Positions 1 through 6,940 of a stretch of 11,190 nucleotides of DNA are shown here, piece by piece. A program made the position numbers and the translations under genes. Where the stretch lies: contig JAQWOW010000289.1 of the NCBI GenBank assembly GCA_029245665.1, positions 1-11,190 on the forward strand. The letters are read 5' to 3'. Each line of letters opens with the position of its first letter. Within the stretch, counting starts at the first letter, position 1. Origin of the DNA: Polaribacter sp. GTDB taxonomy: Bacteria > Bacteroidota > Bacteroidia > Flavobacteriales > Flavobacteriaceae. Under the pieces are notes generated by a model, which saw nothing but the letters and a program-made list of their open reading frames with translations, ran no database searches and was not told the DNA's origin.

Positions 1-280
1 CAGGTTTCTGTCCAGAATAAACACGCAATAAAAGGGCTGCAATTCCTTTTGTAAGGATCGCGTCGCTATCAGCAGAGAATTTAATCGTATCGTTTTCTAA
101 TTCTGAATACAACCAAACTTTAGACTGACATCCTTTAATTAAATTTTCGTCTAATTTAAACTGCTCATCAATGATTGGCAACGATTTCCCTAACTCTATT
201 AAATATTCGTATCGATCCATCCAATCATCAAACATAGAAAACTCATCAATAATTTCTTCTTGTATTTCTTTGATAGTCAT
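1..280 (-). CDS. sufE: SufE family cysteine-desulfuration protein (3' end outside window)
   Basis: The visible 93 residues are the N-terminal two thirds of a SufE-type sulfur acceptor (family length about 140). SufE takes persulfide sulfur from the cysteine desulfurase SufS and passes it to the SUF scaffold for cytoplasmic Fe-S cluster assembly. The motif KGCQSKVW places the acceptor cysteine at Cys51, the same number as in E. coli SufE. The start MTIKEIQEEIIDEF and the stretch KGIAALLLRVYSGQKP are also typical. The ATG at 278-280 is the natural start. The frame runs off the left edge, so the rest of the protein and any suf neighbours are not visible. It is divergent from the PfkB gene, with a 178-bp gap. 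The family call is secure; SufE versus its paralogue CsdE cannot be decided fully, but SufE is usual in this group. Confidence 0.93.
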   Translation of the reverse strand, partial: MTIKEIQEEIIDEFSMFDDWMDRYEYLIELGKSLPIIDEQFKLDENLIKGCQSKVWLYSELENDTIKFSADSDAILTKGIAALLLRVYSGQKP

Positions 281-297
281 TTTTTAAACTTATTTTT

Positions 298-354
298 GCG
301 GTTTAAAAACCTATTTTAAAAGGTAAAAATACGATAAAAAAGCATTAAAACCGC
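298..354. repeat. Inverted repeat in the sufE/pfkB divergent gap
   Basis: In the 178-bp gap between two divergent genes, GCGGTTT (298-304) is mirrored by AAACCGC (348-354). Inside it lies a smaller dyad, ACCT (309-312) against AGGT (321-324). GC-containing dyads stand out in otherwise AT-rich sequence. The position, close to the sufE start, would suit a regulator site or a leader structure, but neither is shown. A second small hairpin (CCTTC 430-434 / GAAGG 442-446) lies just before the PfkB start. No full TTTG/TAnnTTTG promoter pair was found here. Confidence 0.35.
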
Positions 355-458
355 TTGTTAAAGAGAAAGTAAACAGATTATTAATTTTGTTAATCAATAA
401 AGTTACATATTGTTTGACCTATTAAAACTCCTTCTAATAACGAAGGTTAGAATGATAT

Positions 459-1385
459 ATGAGTAAATTAGTTGTAGTTGGTACGGTTGCATTTGATGCC
501 ATTGAAACTCCTTTTGGTAAAACAGATAAAATATTAGGTGGTTCTGGGACTTTTGTTGGTCTGGCAGCAAGTCAATTTGAAGTAAAAACAGGGGTTGTTT
601 CTGTTGTTGGTGGAGATTTTCCTGCATCTTATTTAGAAATGATGAATTCCAAAGGCATAAATACTGAGGGAATCGAAATTGTAAAAGAAGGAAAAACTTT
701 TTTCTGGAGTGGTAAATATCACAATGACATGAACTCAAGAGATACATTGATTACAGAATTAAATGTATTAGAAACCTTTGCACCGGTAGTTCCTGAAAAT
801 TTTAAAGACGCTGCAATTGTAATGTTAGGAAACTTACATCCGCAAACACAAGCATCTGTTTTAGATCAAATGACAAAAAGACCTAAGTTGGTAGTTTTAG
901 ACACAATGAACTTTTGGATGGATATTGCTTTAGACGATTTGCATTCTGTTTTAAAAAGAGTCGATGTAATTACCATTAACGATGAAGAAGCTCGTCAGTT
1001 ATCTGGAGAATATTCTTTGGTAAATGCCGCTAAAAGAATTCATGAAATGGGCCCGAAATATGTAGTTATTAAAAAAGGAGAACATGGAGCCCTTCTATTT
1101 AATCATGGAAAAATGTTTTATGCCCCAGCTTTGCCATTGGCTGAAGTTTTTGACCCAACAGGTGCAGGGGATACATTTGCCGGTGGTTTTTGTGGATATT
1201 TAGCAAAAACAGAAGATCTTTCTTTTGAAAACATGAAGAATGCTATTATTTATGGTTCCAACTTAGCTTCGTTTTGTGTAGAGAAATTTGGAACAGAACG
1301 CATGCAGGAGCTATCATCAGACGATGTTAAAACTCGTTTAAATGCTTTTAAAGATTTAACGCAATTTGATATAAAAATATCTTAA
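459..1385 (+). CDS. PfkB/ribokinase-family sugar or nucleoside kinase
   Basis: This 308-residue cytoplasmic kinase belongs to the PfkB family, which phosphorylates a sugar or nucleoside hydroxyl with ATP. The C-terminal signature DPTGAGDTFAGGF (232-244) carries the anion hole and the catalytic base Asp238. The N-terminal glycine motif GGSGTFVGLAAS (27-38) forms part of the substrate site, and VITINDEEA (about 171-179) matches the conserved middle segment. The length is normal for the family, and the ATG gives the expected start MSKLVVVGTVAFD. The substrate cannot be read from sequence. The gene ahead of a PurF-like amidophosphoribosyltransferase makes a nucleoside or ribose-type substrate attractive, but that is inference. 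A strong hairpin follows the stop codon. The family is certain, the substrate unknown. Confidence 0.9.
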   Translation: MSKLVVVGTVAFDAIETPFGKTDKILGGSGTFVGLAASQFEVKTGVVSVVGGDFPASYLEMMNSKGINTEGIEIVKEGKTFFWSGKYHNDMNSRDTLITELNVLETFAPVVPENFKDAAIVMLGNLHPQTQASVLDQMTKRPKLVVLDTMNFWMDIALDDLHSVLKRVDVITINDEEARQLSGEYSLVNAAKRIHEMGPKYVVIKKGEHGALLFNHGKMFYAPALPLAEVFDPTGAGDTFAGGFCGYLAKTEDLSFENMKNAIIYGSNLASFCVEKFGTERMQELSSDDVKTRLNAFKDLTQFDIKIS

Positions 1386-1389
1386 TTTT

Positions 1390-1420
1390 AATCCGCAGTT
1401 TTGTCTGCGGATTTTTATTT
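1390..1420 (+). terminator. Rho-independent terminator after the PfkB gene
   Basis: AATCCGCAG (1390-1398) pairs perfectly with CTGCGGATT (1405-1413) around a 6-base loop, and a T-rich tail follows. The 9-bp stem sits 4 bases after the PfkB stop codon. Only about 25 bases separate it from the next start on the same strand, so it either ends the kinase transcript or acts as an attenuator before the PurF-like gene. Confidence 0.8.
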
Positions 1421-1437
1421 TAAAAAAACAAATACCA

Positions 1438-3336
1438 ATGAGTGATGCTATTAAGCACGAATGTGGAATTGCACTAGTACGGTTAAAAAAACCTTTACAA
1501 TTTTACAAAGACAAATACGGTTCTGCATTTTACGGAATTAATAAAATGTATTTGTTAATGGAAAAACAGCACAATCGTGGTCAAGATGGAGCTGGCTTTG
1601 CTAGCGTAAAGTTCAATGTAGAACCAGGAACAAGATATGTTAGCCGAATTCGTTCTAACAAATCTCAGCCAATACAAGACATTTTTGGGCAAATAAACGA
1701 TCGTTTAAACGGAGTTTTGGAACAAAATCCTGACAAAAAAGAAGATGTTGCATGGCAGGAAGAAAACATGCCATACATCGGAAATTTATTTCTTGGACAC
1801 GTTCGATACGGTACTTTTGGAAAAAATAGTATAGAAAGTGTGCATCCCTTTTTACGTCAAAGCAATTGGAGACACAAAAATTTAATTGTAGCTGGAAATT
1901 TTAACATGACCAATTCAAAACAAATGTTAGAAGAGCTAGTAGAATTAGGCCAGCATCCAAAGGAGTTTACTGATACGGTAACAGTGATGGAAAAAATTGG
2001 CCATTTTCTAGAAGATGAAGTGTCTAAATTATATCAAAAAGCAAAGAAAAAAGGATTTAATAAAAAAGATGCTTCTCCATTTATCGAAGAAAATTTAAGT
2101 CTTAAAAAAGTATTAAAAAGATCTTCTAAAAACTGGGATGGAGGCTACGCAATGGCTGGTTTGGTTGGACATGGAGATGCTTTTGTTTTGAGGGATCCTA
2201 ATGGAATTAGACCTACTTACTTTTATGAAGATGAAGAGGTTGTTGTTGTCGCATCAGAAAGACCTGTCATTCAAACCGTTTTTAATGTAAAAATTGATGA
2301 TGTTCAAGAACTAGAAAGAGGTCATGCATTGATCATTAAAAAAAATGGGAAAACATCCATAAAATTAGTAAATAAACCTAAAGAGAAATTAGCTTGTTCT
2401 TTTGAGCGTATTTATTTTTCTAGAGGAAGCGATGCCAGTATTTATGAAGAACGAAAAAATCTTGGAAAATTAGTTTTTCCCAAAGTTTTAACCTCTATAA
2501 ATAGTGATATTTCAAATACTGTTTTTTCGTTCATCCCAAATACAGCAGAAACCTCTTTTTATGGGATGACTGAGGCTGCTGAGGATTTATTAAATCAACA
2601 AAAAACTGCAAAAATTTTAGCTGGAGGAAAAAGCTTGTCTGCAGAGAAAGTTACCGAAATTTTATCTGAAAGACCGCGTTTTGAAAAAATAGCTATTAAA
2701 GACGCAAAATTAAGAACCTTTATTGCTGATGATAGTAGCAGAGATGACTTAGTTGAACATGTTTATGACATTACCTATGGAGTTGTAAAACCAACAGACA
2801 ATCTTGTTATTATAGACGATAGTATTGTTAGAGGAACCACTCTAAAGAAAAGTATTATTAGAATATTAGACAGGCTGAGTCCTAAAAAAATAGTCGTGGT
2901 ATCTTCTGCCCCACAAATTCGTTACCCGGATTGTTACGGAATAGATATGGCTAAAATTGATGCCTTTATTGCTTTTAAAGCAGCCCTAGCCTTGTTAAAA
3001 GACACAAATCAATATCATATTGTTGATGATGTTTATAAAAAATGTAAAGAACAACAATCAAAAACGGATGTAGAAATTGTGAATCATGTAAAAGAAATAT
3101 ACAAGCCTTTTAGCGCTGAGGAGATCTCTGTAAAAATTGCAGAAATGTTAAAAACAAAAGACATTCAAGCACAAGTAGAAGTCATTTATCAATCTATAGA
3201 AGGCTTGCACAAAGCTTGTCCCGAAAATCATGGCGACTGGTACTTTACTGGAAACTATCCAACACCTGGAGGTCTTAGAGTTGTAAATCAATCTTTTATA
3301 AATTTTTACGAAAAAAATAGCAAAAGAGCATACTAA
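1438..3336 (+). CDS. PurF-like amidophosphoribosyltransferase, long Bacteroidota form
   Basis: This 632-residue protein has the two-domain layout of glutamine PRPP amidotransferase, the first step of purine synthesis (PRPP + glutamine to phosphoribosylamine). The N-terminal class II glutaminase carries Cys9 (HECGI) as nucleophile, which needs removal of an 8-residue propeptide, then RGQDGAG (47-53), GHVRYGT (120-126) and GNFN (153-156). The C-terminal phosphoribosyltransferase domain has the PRPP loop VIIDDSIVRGTT (457-468). It is longer than ordinary PurF (about 470-510), with a lysine-rich insertion around 190-230. By recalled comparison with the Fe-S-containing B. subtilis enzyme, only the CSFE cysteine (Cys320) remains. 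The region before YGID has Asp498-Cys499, and the FTGNYPT region has Gly599 and Tyr602 where a CxxC would be, so a 4Fe-4S cluster is unlikely. It may be a paralogue of a canonical PurF elsewhere, so no symbol is given. A terminator-like hairpin lies between it and the kinase. Confidence 0.88.
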   Translation: MSDAIKHECGIALVRLKKPLQFYKDKYGSAFYGINKMYLLMEKQHNRGQDGAGFASVKFNVEPGTRYVSRIRSNKSQPIQDIFGQINDRLNGVLEQNPDKKEDVAWQEENMPYIGNLFLGHVRYGTFGKNSIESVHPFLRQSNWRHKNLIVAGNFNMTNSKQMLEELVELGQHPKEFTDTVTVMEKIGHFLEDEVSKLYQKAKKKGFNKKDASPFIEENLSLKKVLKRSSKNWDGGYAMAGLVGHGDAFVLRDPNGIRPTYFYEDEEVVVVASERPVIQTVFNVKIDDVQELERGHALIIKKNGKTSIKLVNKPKEKLACSFERIYFSRGSDASIYEERKNLGKLVFPKVLTSINSDISNTVFSFIPNTAETSFYGMTEAAEDLLNQQKTAKILAGGKSLSAEKVTEILSERPRFEKIAIKDAKLRTFIADDSSRDDLVEHVYDITYGVVKPTDNLVIIDDSIVRGTTLKKSIIRILDRLSPKKIVVVSSAPQIRYPDCYGIDMAKIDAFIAFKAALALLKDTNQYHIVDDVYKKCKEQQSKTDVEIVNHVKEIYKPFSAEEISVKIAEMLKTKDIQAQVEVIYQSIEGLHKACPENHGDWYFTGNYPTPGGLRVVNQSFINFYEKNSKRAY

Positions 3337-3366
3337 ATCTCTCACAAAATTGAAATAACGCAGATT

Positions 3367-3398
3367 AAAATACATCGAAAGACGTATTTTTTTGTTTT
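3367..3398 (+). terminator. AT-rich terminator after the PurF-like gene
   Basis: AAAATAC (3367-3373) pairs with GTATTTT (3384-3390) around a 10-base loop, followed by further Ts. It lies between two convergent genes and its complement is also A/T-rich, so it may serve both strands. The stem is weak because it has only one G-C pair. Confidence 0.5.
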
Positions 3399-3423
3399 AA
3401 ATATTTATTTAATACTTCCTTTT

Positions 3424-5052
3424 TTATTCAGAATTTGAAGAATTTTCGCTGCTAAAATCTTTTACAACCTCCGAAATAACAGCATCAATTCTATCTTTCT
3501 TGATATCATATTTTGGACTTAAACCTTTCTTCTCTGGAAACTGTTCTATGGAAACAGTTGTGGATGGAAACGCAAAATCAACACCCAATTCTTTTGCTAA
3601 TTTTACAATAGCAATGTGCAATCTGTGCTTTGATGATTGCGCTATACCCCAAGCCAAACTTTTAAAGTAAACATTTACCATAACCAACAAGGCAGAGTCT
3701 CCAAAACCTGTAAACTCAACATTAAATGAATCTGATCGGGTTTCTGGATGTGCTATTATAATTTCTCGAACTCCTTTTACAAATGCTTCAATTAATTCTG
3801 GTGGCGTATCATAACGCAAGCCTAAATTGGTATTGTAACGTCTGAACAAACGCAAGCCTTTATTATTGATAACAATTTCAGACAATTTACTATTAGGAAT
3901 TTGGTATACTGATGTATCTGCAGCACGAACGCTTGTAGACCTAAAACCAACTTTTTCTACAGTCCCAACAACTTCTCCAGCCTCAATCCAATCTTGTATA
4001 TGAAAAGGTTTATCAAGAAAAATCATGATCGTTCCTATTAGGTTTTTTACAGTATCCTGAGACGCCAATGCAACGGCCAAGCCTCCAATTGTTGCTCCTG
4101 CTAGCATTGTGGCTGCATCTACTCCAAATAGAATTAACAATCTAAAAACACCTATTACGATAACCAATCCAGTAAAAAAACTGTTTAATATAGGCACTAA
4201 TTGGTCATCTAATTTACCATGAGATTTTTCTGCAAACTCTCCATAAATAAACATAACAACTTGAACTAATTTTAAAAATACATATATCCAAAATATAGTT
4301 TCAGCAATATTTAAACCTAAAAATATCCATGTATTAATCTCCAATCCTAATTGAAGGGATGGAGCAATTTTATCTGCAAAAGCAACACTAACTAACAAAC
4401 TGATTGGGTGTGCTAGTTTTTTAAGCACTTTGTTTACTTCTAAATTTGTATTTTTTGTTATTTGATGTTGAATTCTTCTCAGGATAAAAAACACAATTCT
4501 TTTTACGATCAAAAAGATAAGATATCCTAAAGCAATCATTATTATGAAACCGATAAACTGCCATAATTCTATCCCTATAATTTTTTTATGCCCCGAAACT
4601 GGAATTATATTTTGTATTTTTTCAACATACCAGGGATACACCTCTTTGTATAAGCTTTCTATCTTCGCAACAGTCTCTGAGGAAAAATACCAATTCTCTC
4701 CTGTTTTTTCTAAATAAATATCTGGCATTCTTTGAGGAAATAAAACATATTTAAAATAGGAAGAATATCCTATAGAATCTTTATAGTTTGGGTTTGTTGA
4801 GATCTTATTAACATCAATATATAGCCCCTTGCCATCTAAAACTTGTTTAATTTTAATTGCTTTTTTAATGGCTGTAGTTTCAGAAAGTCCGAGAATTGTT
4901 TTGGCTGCTTTTTTAGGCTCATAAGAATCTGCCTGTAAAAAATACAAATGGGTATAAACTGTTGCATGCGGATTGCTCAAATCTACACGAATACTGTCTT
5001 GTGCAATGCTAAACATTGGCAGGAAAAAGAGTAACCACAGAAAATTTTTCAT
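3424..5052 (-). CDS. MscS-family mechanosensitive ion channel with exported N-terminal domain
   Basis: This 542-residue channel belongs to the MscS family, which opens under membrane tension and releases solutes during osmotic downshock. The ATG at 5050-5052 gives a clear signal peptide (residues 1-18, ending SIAQ). A non-membrane region follows (about 19-160), probably periplasmic, then membrane segments near 163-190, 241-268 and 290-310. The pore helix (about 313-345) has the small-residue pattern GATIGGLAVALASQ. The beta domain (about 350-405, with DKPFHIQDWIEAGEVVGTVE) and the C-terminal alpha/beta domain follow, ending in a polar tail. The protein is larger than E. coli MscS (286) because of the N-terminal extension. 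The frame stays open up to a TTG at 5088, but that codon lies within the predicted promoter, so the ATG is preferred. It is transcribed alone and convergent with the PurF-like gene. Confidence 0.9.
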   Translation of the reverse strand: MKNFLWLLFFLPMFSIAQDSIRVDLSNPHATVYTHLYFLQADSYEPKKAAKTILGLSETTAIKKAIKIKQVLDGKGLYIDVNKISTNPNYKDSIGYSSYFKYVLFPQRMPDIYLEKTGENWYFSSETVAKIESLYKEVYPWYVEKIQNIIPVSGHKKIIGIELWQFIGFIIMIALGYLIFLIVKRIVFFILRRIQHQITKNTNLEVNKVLKKLAHPISLLVSVAFADKIAPSLQLGLEINTWIFLGLNIAETIFWIYVFLKLVQVVMFIYGEFAEKSHGKLDDQLVPILNSFFTGLVIVIGVFRLLILFGVDAATMLAGATIGGLAVALASQDTVKNLIGTIMIFLDKPFHIQDWIEAGEVVGTVEKVGFRSTSVRAADTSVYQIPNSKLSEIVINNKGLRLFRRYNTNLGLRYDTPPELIEAFVKGVREIIIAHPETRSDSFNVEFTGFGDSALLVMVNVYFKSLAWGIAQSSKHRLHIAIVKLAKELGVDFAFPSTTVSIEQFPEKKGLSPKYDIKKDRIDAVISEVVKDFSSENSSNSE

Positions 5053-5085
5053 ATTTACTTTGTTAAAATGTGTGAAACAAAAAAA

Positions 5086-5118
5086 CAAATTTAAACTTTT
5101 TCTATTTTCTAGGTCAAA
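5086..5118 (-). promoter_or_regulatory. Bacteroidota-type promoter for the MscS-family gene
   Basis: On the minus strand, TTTG (5115-5118) is followed after 21 bases by TAAATTTG (5086-5093). This matches the Bacteroidota -33 TTTG / -7 TAnnTTTG consensus with usual spacing. Transcription would begin near 5080, giving a leader of about 28 bases before the ATG at 5052. The site also argues against translation from the upstream TTG. Confidence 0.6.
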
Positions 5119-5245
5119 TAAGTGTAACTAAATAATTTAAAAATAAAAAAATGAAGAACATAAAGATTGGGAAAAATGAAATGAATTTTTTAGTTCATTC
5201 ATTAAAATGTAAAAAAAACCATTTTATTTTTACTACATATTTGCG

Positions 5246-5326
5246 TTAGGGATTGAAGTGACATCCTTTTTTGAGGAACGAAAAAAAGAGATAACAGAAA
5301 GCCCGACCTTGTGAAAAGGCCAACAT
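5246..5326 (+). ncRNA. Flavo-1-like structured RNA element
   Basis: This 80-base element has a layout I recall from many intergenic regions of Flavobacteria. It begins with TTAGGGATTGAAGTGACATCC, where GGGAT (5249-5253) pairs with ATCCT (5263-5267). A U-rich/A-rich hairpin follows (TTTTTT 5267-5272 against the A run at 5281-5287). Then comes the conserved-looking block AGAAAGCCCGACC (5297-5308). It closes with CCTT (5307-5310) against AAGG (5316-5319). The pattern resembles the published Flavo-1 motif, whose function is unknown; the name is from memory without a covariance-model check. It reads on the plus strand and ends exactly at the 3' end of the carbonic anhydrase-like gene. The 100 bases before it (about 5150-5245) hold only AT-rich hairpins (5175-5203 and 5204-5225). 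Confidence 0.6.
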
Positions 5327-5842
5327 CTACTCTTTATACCAACTGGAATAATTTACATAATTATTGGCAATTCTATGTATTTCTCCTGCGATGAGTTCTT
5401 GCGAAATATCCTTTACTTTTTTGGCTGGTACTCCCGCATAAATAGAGCCACTTGCAACGTGCGTGTTTTTAGTAACAACTGCCCCTGCTGCAATGATTGA
5501 GTTAGATTCAATAACGCAATCATCCATAATAATACTTCCCATACCTATTAAAACATTGTCTTGAATTGTACACCCATGAACCAATGCGTTATGACCTATT
5601 GAGACATTATTGCCAATATTTGTGGGTGATTTTTGATAAGTGGCATGGATCACGGCACCATCTTGAACATTGACTTTATTGCCTATTTTTATATAATGAA
5701 CATCTCCCCGAATGACAGCATTAAACCAAATACTACACTCTTTTCCGAGTGAAACTTCACCAACAATAGTAGCATTATCAGCAACATAACAATCCTCTGG
5801 TATTTGTGGATATTTTCCGTTTACAGATTTAATTATTTTCAT
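5327..5842 (-). CDS. Gamma-carbonic anhydrase-family hexapeptide-repeat protein
   Basis: This 171-residue left-handed beta-helix protein is of the YrdA/PaaY/CaiE type, related to gamma-class carbonic anhydrases. Repeated [LIV]G-x4 hexapeptides run from about residue 12 to 138. His66 (VIHAT), His84 (IGHNA) and His89 (VHGC) have the spacing of the three zinc ligands placed between subunits of the trimer. The C-terminal part (YAGVPAKKVKDIS, then a helix to residue 171) is also typical. Carbonic anhydrase activity is possible, but many members are inactive or act on other substrates, so only the fold and metal site are supported. The ATG at 5840-5842 gives MKIIKSVNGKYPQI, the expected start. The gene appears monocistronic. 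The 211-bp gap upstream contains a small dyad (AGGAT/ATCCT, 5863-5875) but no clear promoter. Confidence 0.9.
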   Translation of the reverse strand: MKIIKSVNGKYPQIPEDCYVADNATIVGEVSLGKECSIWFNAVIRGDVHYIKIGNKVNVQDGAVIHATYQKSPTNIGNNVSIGHNALVHGCTIQDNVLIGMGSIIMDDCVIESNSIIAAGAVVTKNTHVASGSIYAGVPAKKVKDISQELIAGEIHRIANNYVNYSSWYKE

Positions 5843-6053
5843 TTTGATTGATTTTTTTCTTTAGGATTCTATCCTCTAAAAACTACTTTAAAAATTTTAT
5901 ACAACTCCTTCTAAGACGCTAAAATTTATTTTTGAATTGTGTAACAGGTAATTAGATTTTATTTTCTGAATTTGACATAGAAGCAGTATTAATAATTTAA
6001 AACTTTCGTTGAAATAAGTGCACGTTTACATTTGCTTCTTGCTTTTATCTCAC

Positions 6054-6845
6054 TCATACCTCTAGGTGAACTACCAAGCCTTCATTACTTCTAACATTGA
6101 ATACCGTCTCATCTTCAAAAATCAAATATTGACCTTTTATACCAACTAATTTTCCTTTGTATGATGGTGTTTTTTGTAAATTTAAGCTTTTTGGTTTTTC
6201 AGGGTATTTTATTACAGGAAAATATAAATTAGTTTTAGAATTGGTATCAATGAAATATTCTTTGGCCTCTTCGGGTATAAATTCTTTCAACTTTTCTCTC
6301 CACTCTAACAGGCTAACATCATCAACATCATTCTTTAACATTTTGCGCCAATTGGTCTTATCGGCAACATGATTTTTTAGTGCAACTTCTGTTATTCCTG
6401 CCAAATAGCGGTTAGGAACTTCTACAATTTCTATTGCTTCATGTGCTCCCTGATCAATCCAACGTGTTGGAACTTGTGTTTTTCTTGTTACACCAACTTT
6501 TACATTGCTAGAATTGGCTAAATACACAATGTGTGGTTTTAGTTGAACTGCTTTTTCATAAGCTAAATCTCTGTCTTCTATTCCTAAATGTGCTTTGCTT
6601 AATTCTGGCCTCATAATCCAATCACCGGCATTGGGCGTATCAAAAAAGCAAGATTTACAAAACCCTTGTCTATATATTTGCTTTTCTGAATGGCAATTCA
6701 AACATTCATAGGAAATAAAATTGATTGTTATTTCTTTGTTTAATAACTGATTCATGTTTATAAAATCAGTGTTCATATCTAGATAATACTGAATTTCTTT
6801 CGCATTTTCAGTCAGCATTTTTTTTAAGACCCCTTGATAGTTCAT
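6054..6845 (-). CDS. DUF2797 family protein with zinc-ribbon-like motif
   Basis: This 263-residue cytoplasmic protein matches my memory of DUF2797, a family without an established function. The start (MNYQGVLKKM...IQYYL) is typical. A four-cysteine module, C48-x2-C51 and C63-x2-C66, probably binds zinc. Downstream, HIVYLANSSNVKVGVTRK (105-122), RWIDQGA (128-134) and the ITEVALKNH segment (Glu153) follow the order of a GIY-YIG or T5orf172-like nuclease core: aromatic strand, KxGxT, Arg, Glu. That similarity is my inference and may be structural only. The C-terminal ~60 residues look like a small beta domain. The gene is divergent from the GH3-family gene with an 82-bp gap, a pairing I believe recurs in Flavobacteria. 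The family call is good; the biochemical role is unknown. Confidence 0.85.
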   Translation of the reverse strand: MNYQGVLKKMLTENAKEIQYYLDMNTDFINMNQLLNKEITINFISYECLNCHSEKQIYRQGFCKSCFFDTPNAGDWIMRPELSKAHLGIEDRDLAYEKAVQLKPHIVYLANSSNVKVGVTRKTQVPTRWIDQGAHEAIEIVEVPNRYLAGITEVALKNHVADKTNWRKMLKNDVDDVSLLEWREKLKEFIPEEAKEYFIDTNSKTNLYFPVIKYPEKPKSLNLQKTPSYKGKLVGIKGQYLIFEDETVFNVRSNEGLVVHLEV

Positions 6846-6910
6846 AGAAATTATTTTACTATTTTTAGTTTTCGATTTAAAAGGTATCTTCGTTTTATAA
6901 TCGAACTACA

Positions 6911-6940
6911 CAAATTTACGAATTTCTATGGCGTTTCAAA
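6911..6940 (-). promoter_or_regulatory. Candidate promoter for the DUF2797 gene
   Basis: On the minus strand, TTTG (6937-6940) and TAAATTTG (6911-6918) are 18 bases apart and fit the Bacteroidota consensus. The -33 part lies inside the first codons of the divergent GH3 gene. The leader would be roughly 60 bases. A weaker plus-strand -7-like box for GH3, TATCTTCG, occurs at 6885-6892 without a clear -33 partner. Confidence 0.42.

Noticed and set aside
426..437. 12-base word AACTCCTTCTAA repeated at 5903-5914
   Set aside because: Short, AT-rich, only two copies 5.5 kb apart with unrelated flanks; chance is sufficient.
403..747. Open frame of 114 residues on the minus strand overlapping the start of the PfkB gene
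   Set aside because: Low-complexity Phe/Leu/Gln-rich translation, antisense to a clear kinase gene; no family features.
3148..3375. Minus-strand 75-residue frame over the end of the PurF-like gene
   Set aside because: Antisense to a conserved C-terminal coding region; no recognisable motif.
5050..5088. Upstream TTG start for the MscS-family protein
   Set aside because: The TTG lies in the predicted -7 element and would bury the signal peptide behind 12 extra residues; the ATG at 5052 fits better.
5151..5249. Small plus-strand frame of 32 codons before the Flavo-1-like element
   Set aside because: Lys/Asn/Phe-rich as expected from AT-rich noncoding DNA, runs into the RNA element, and no promoter or family support.
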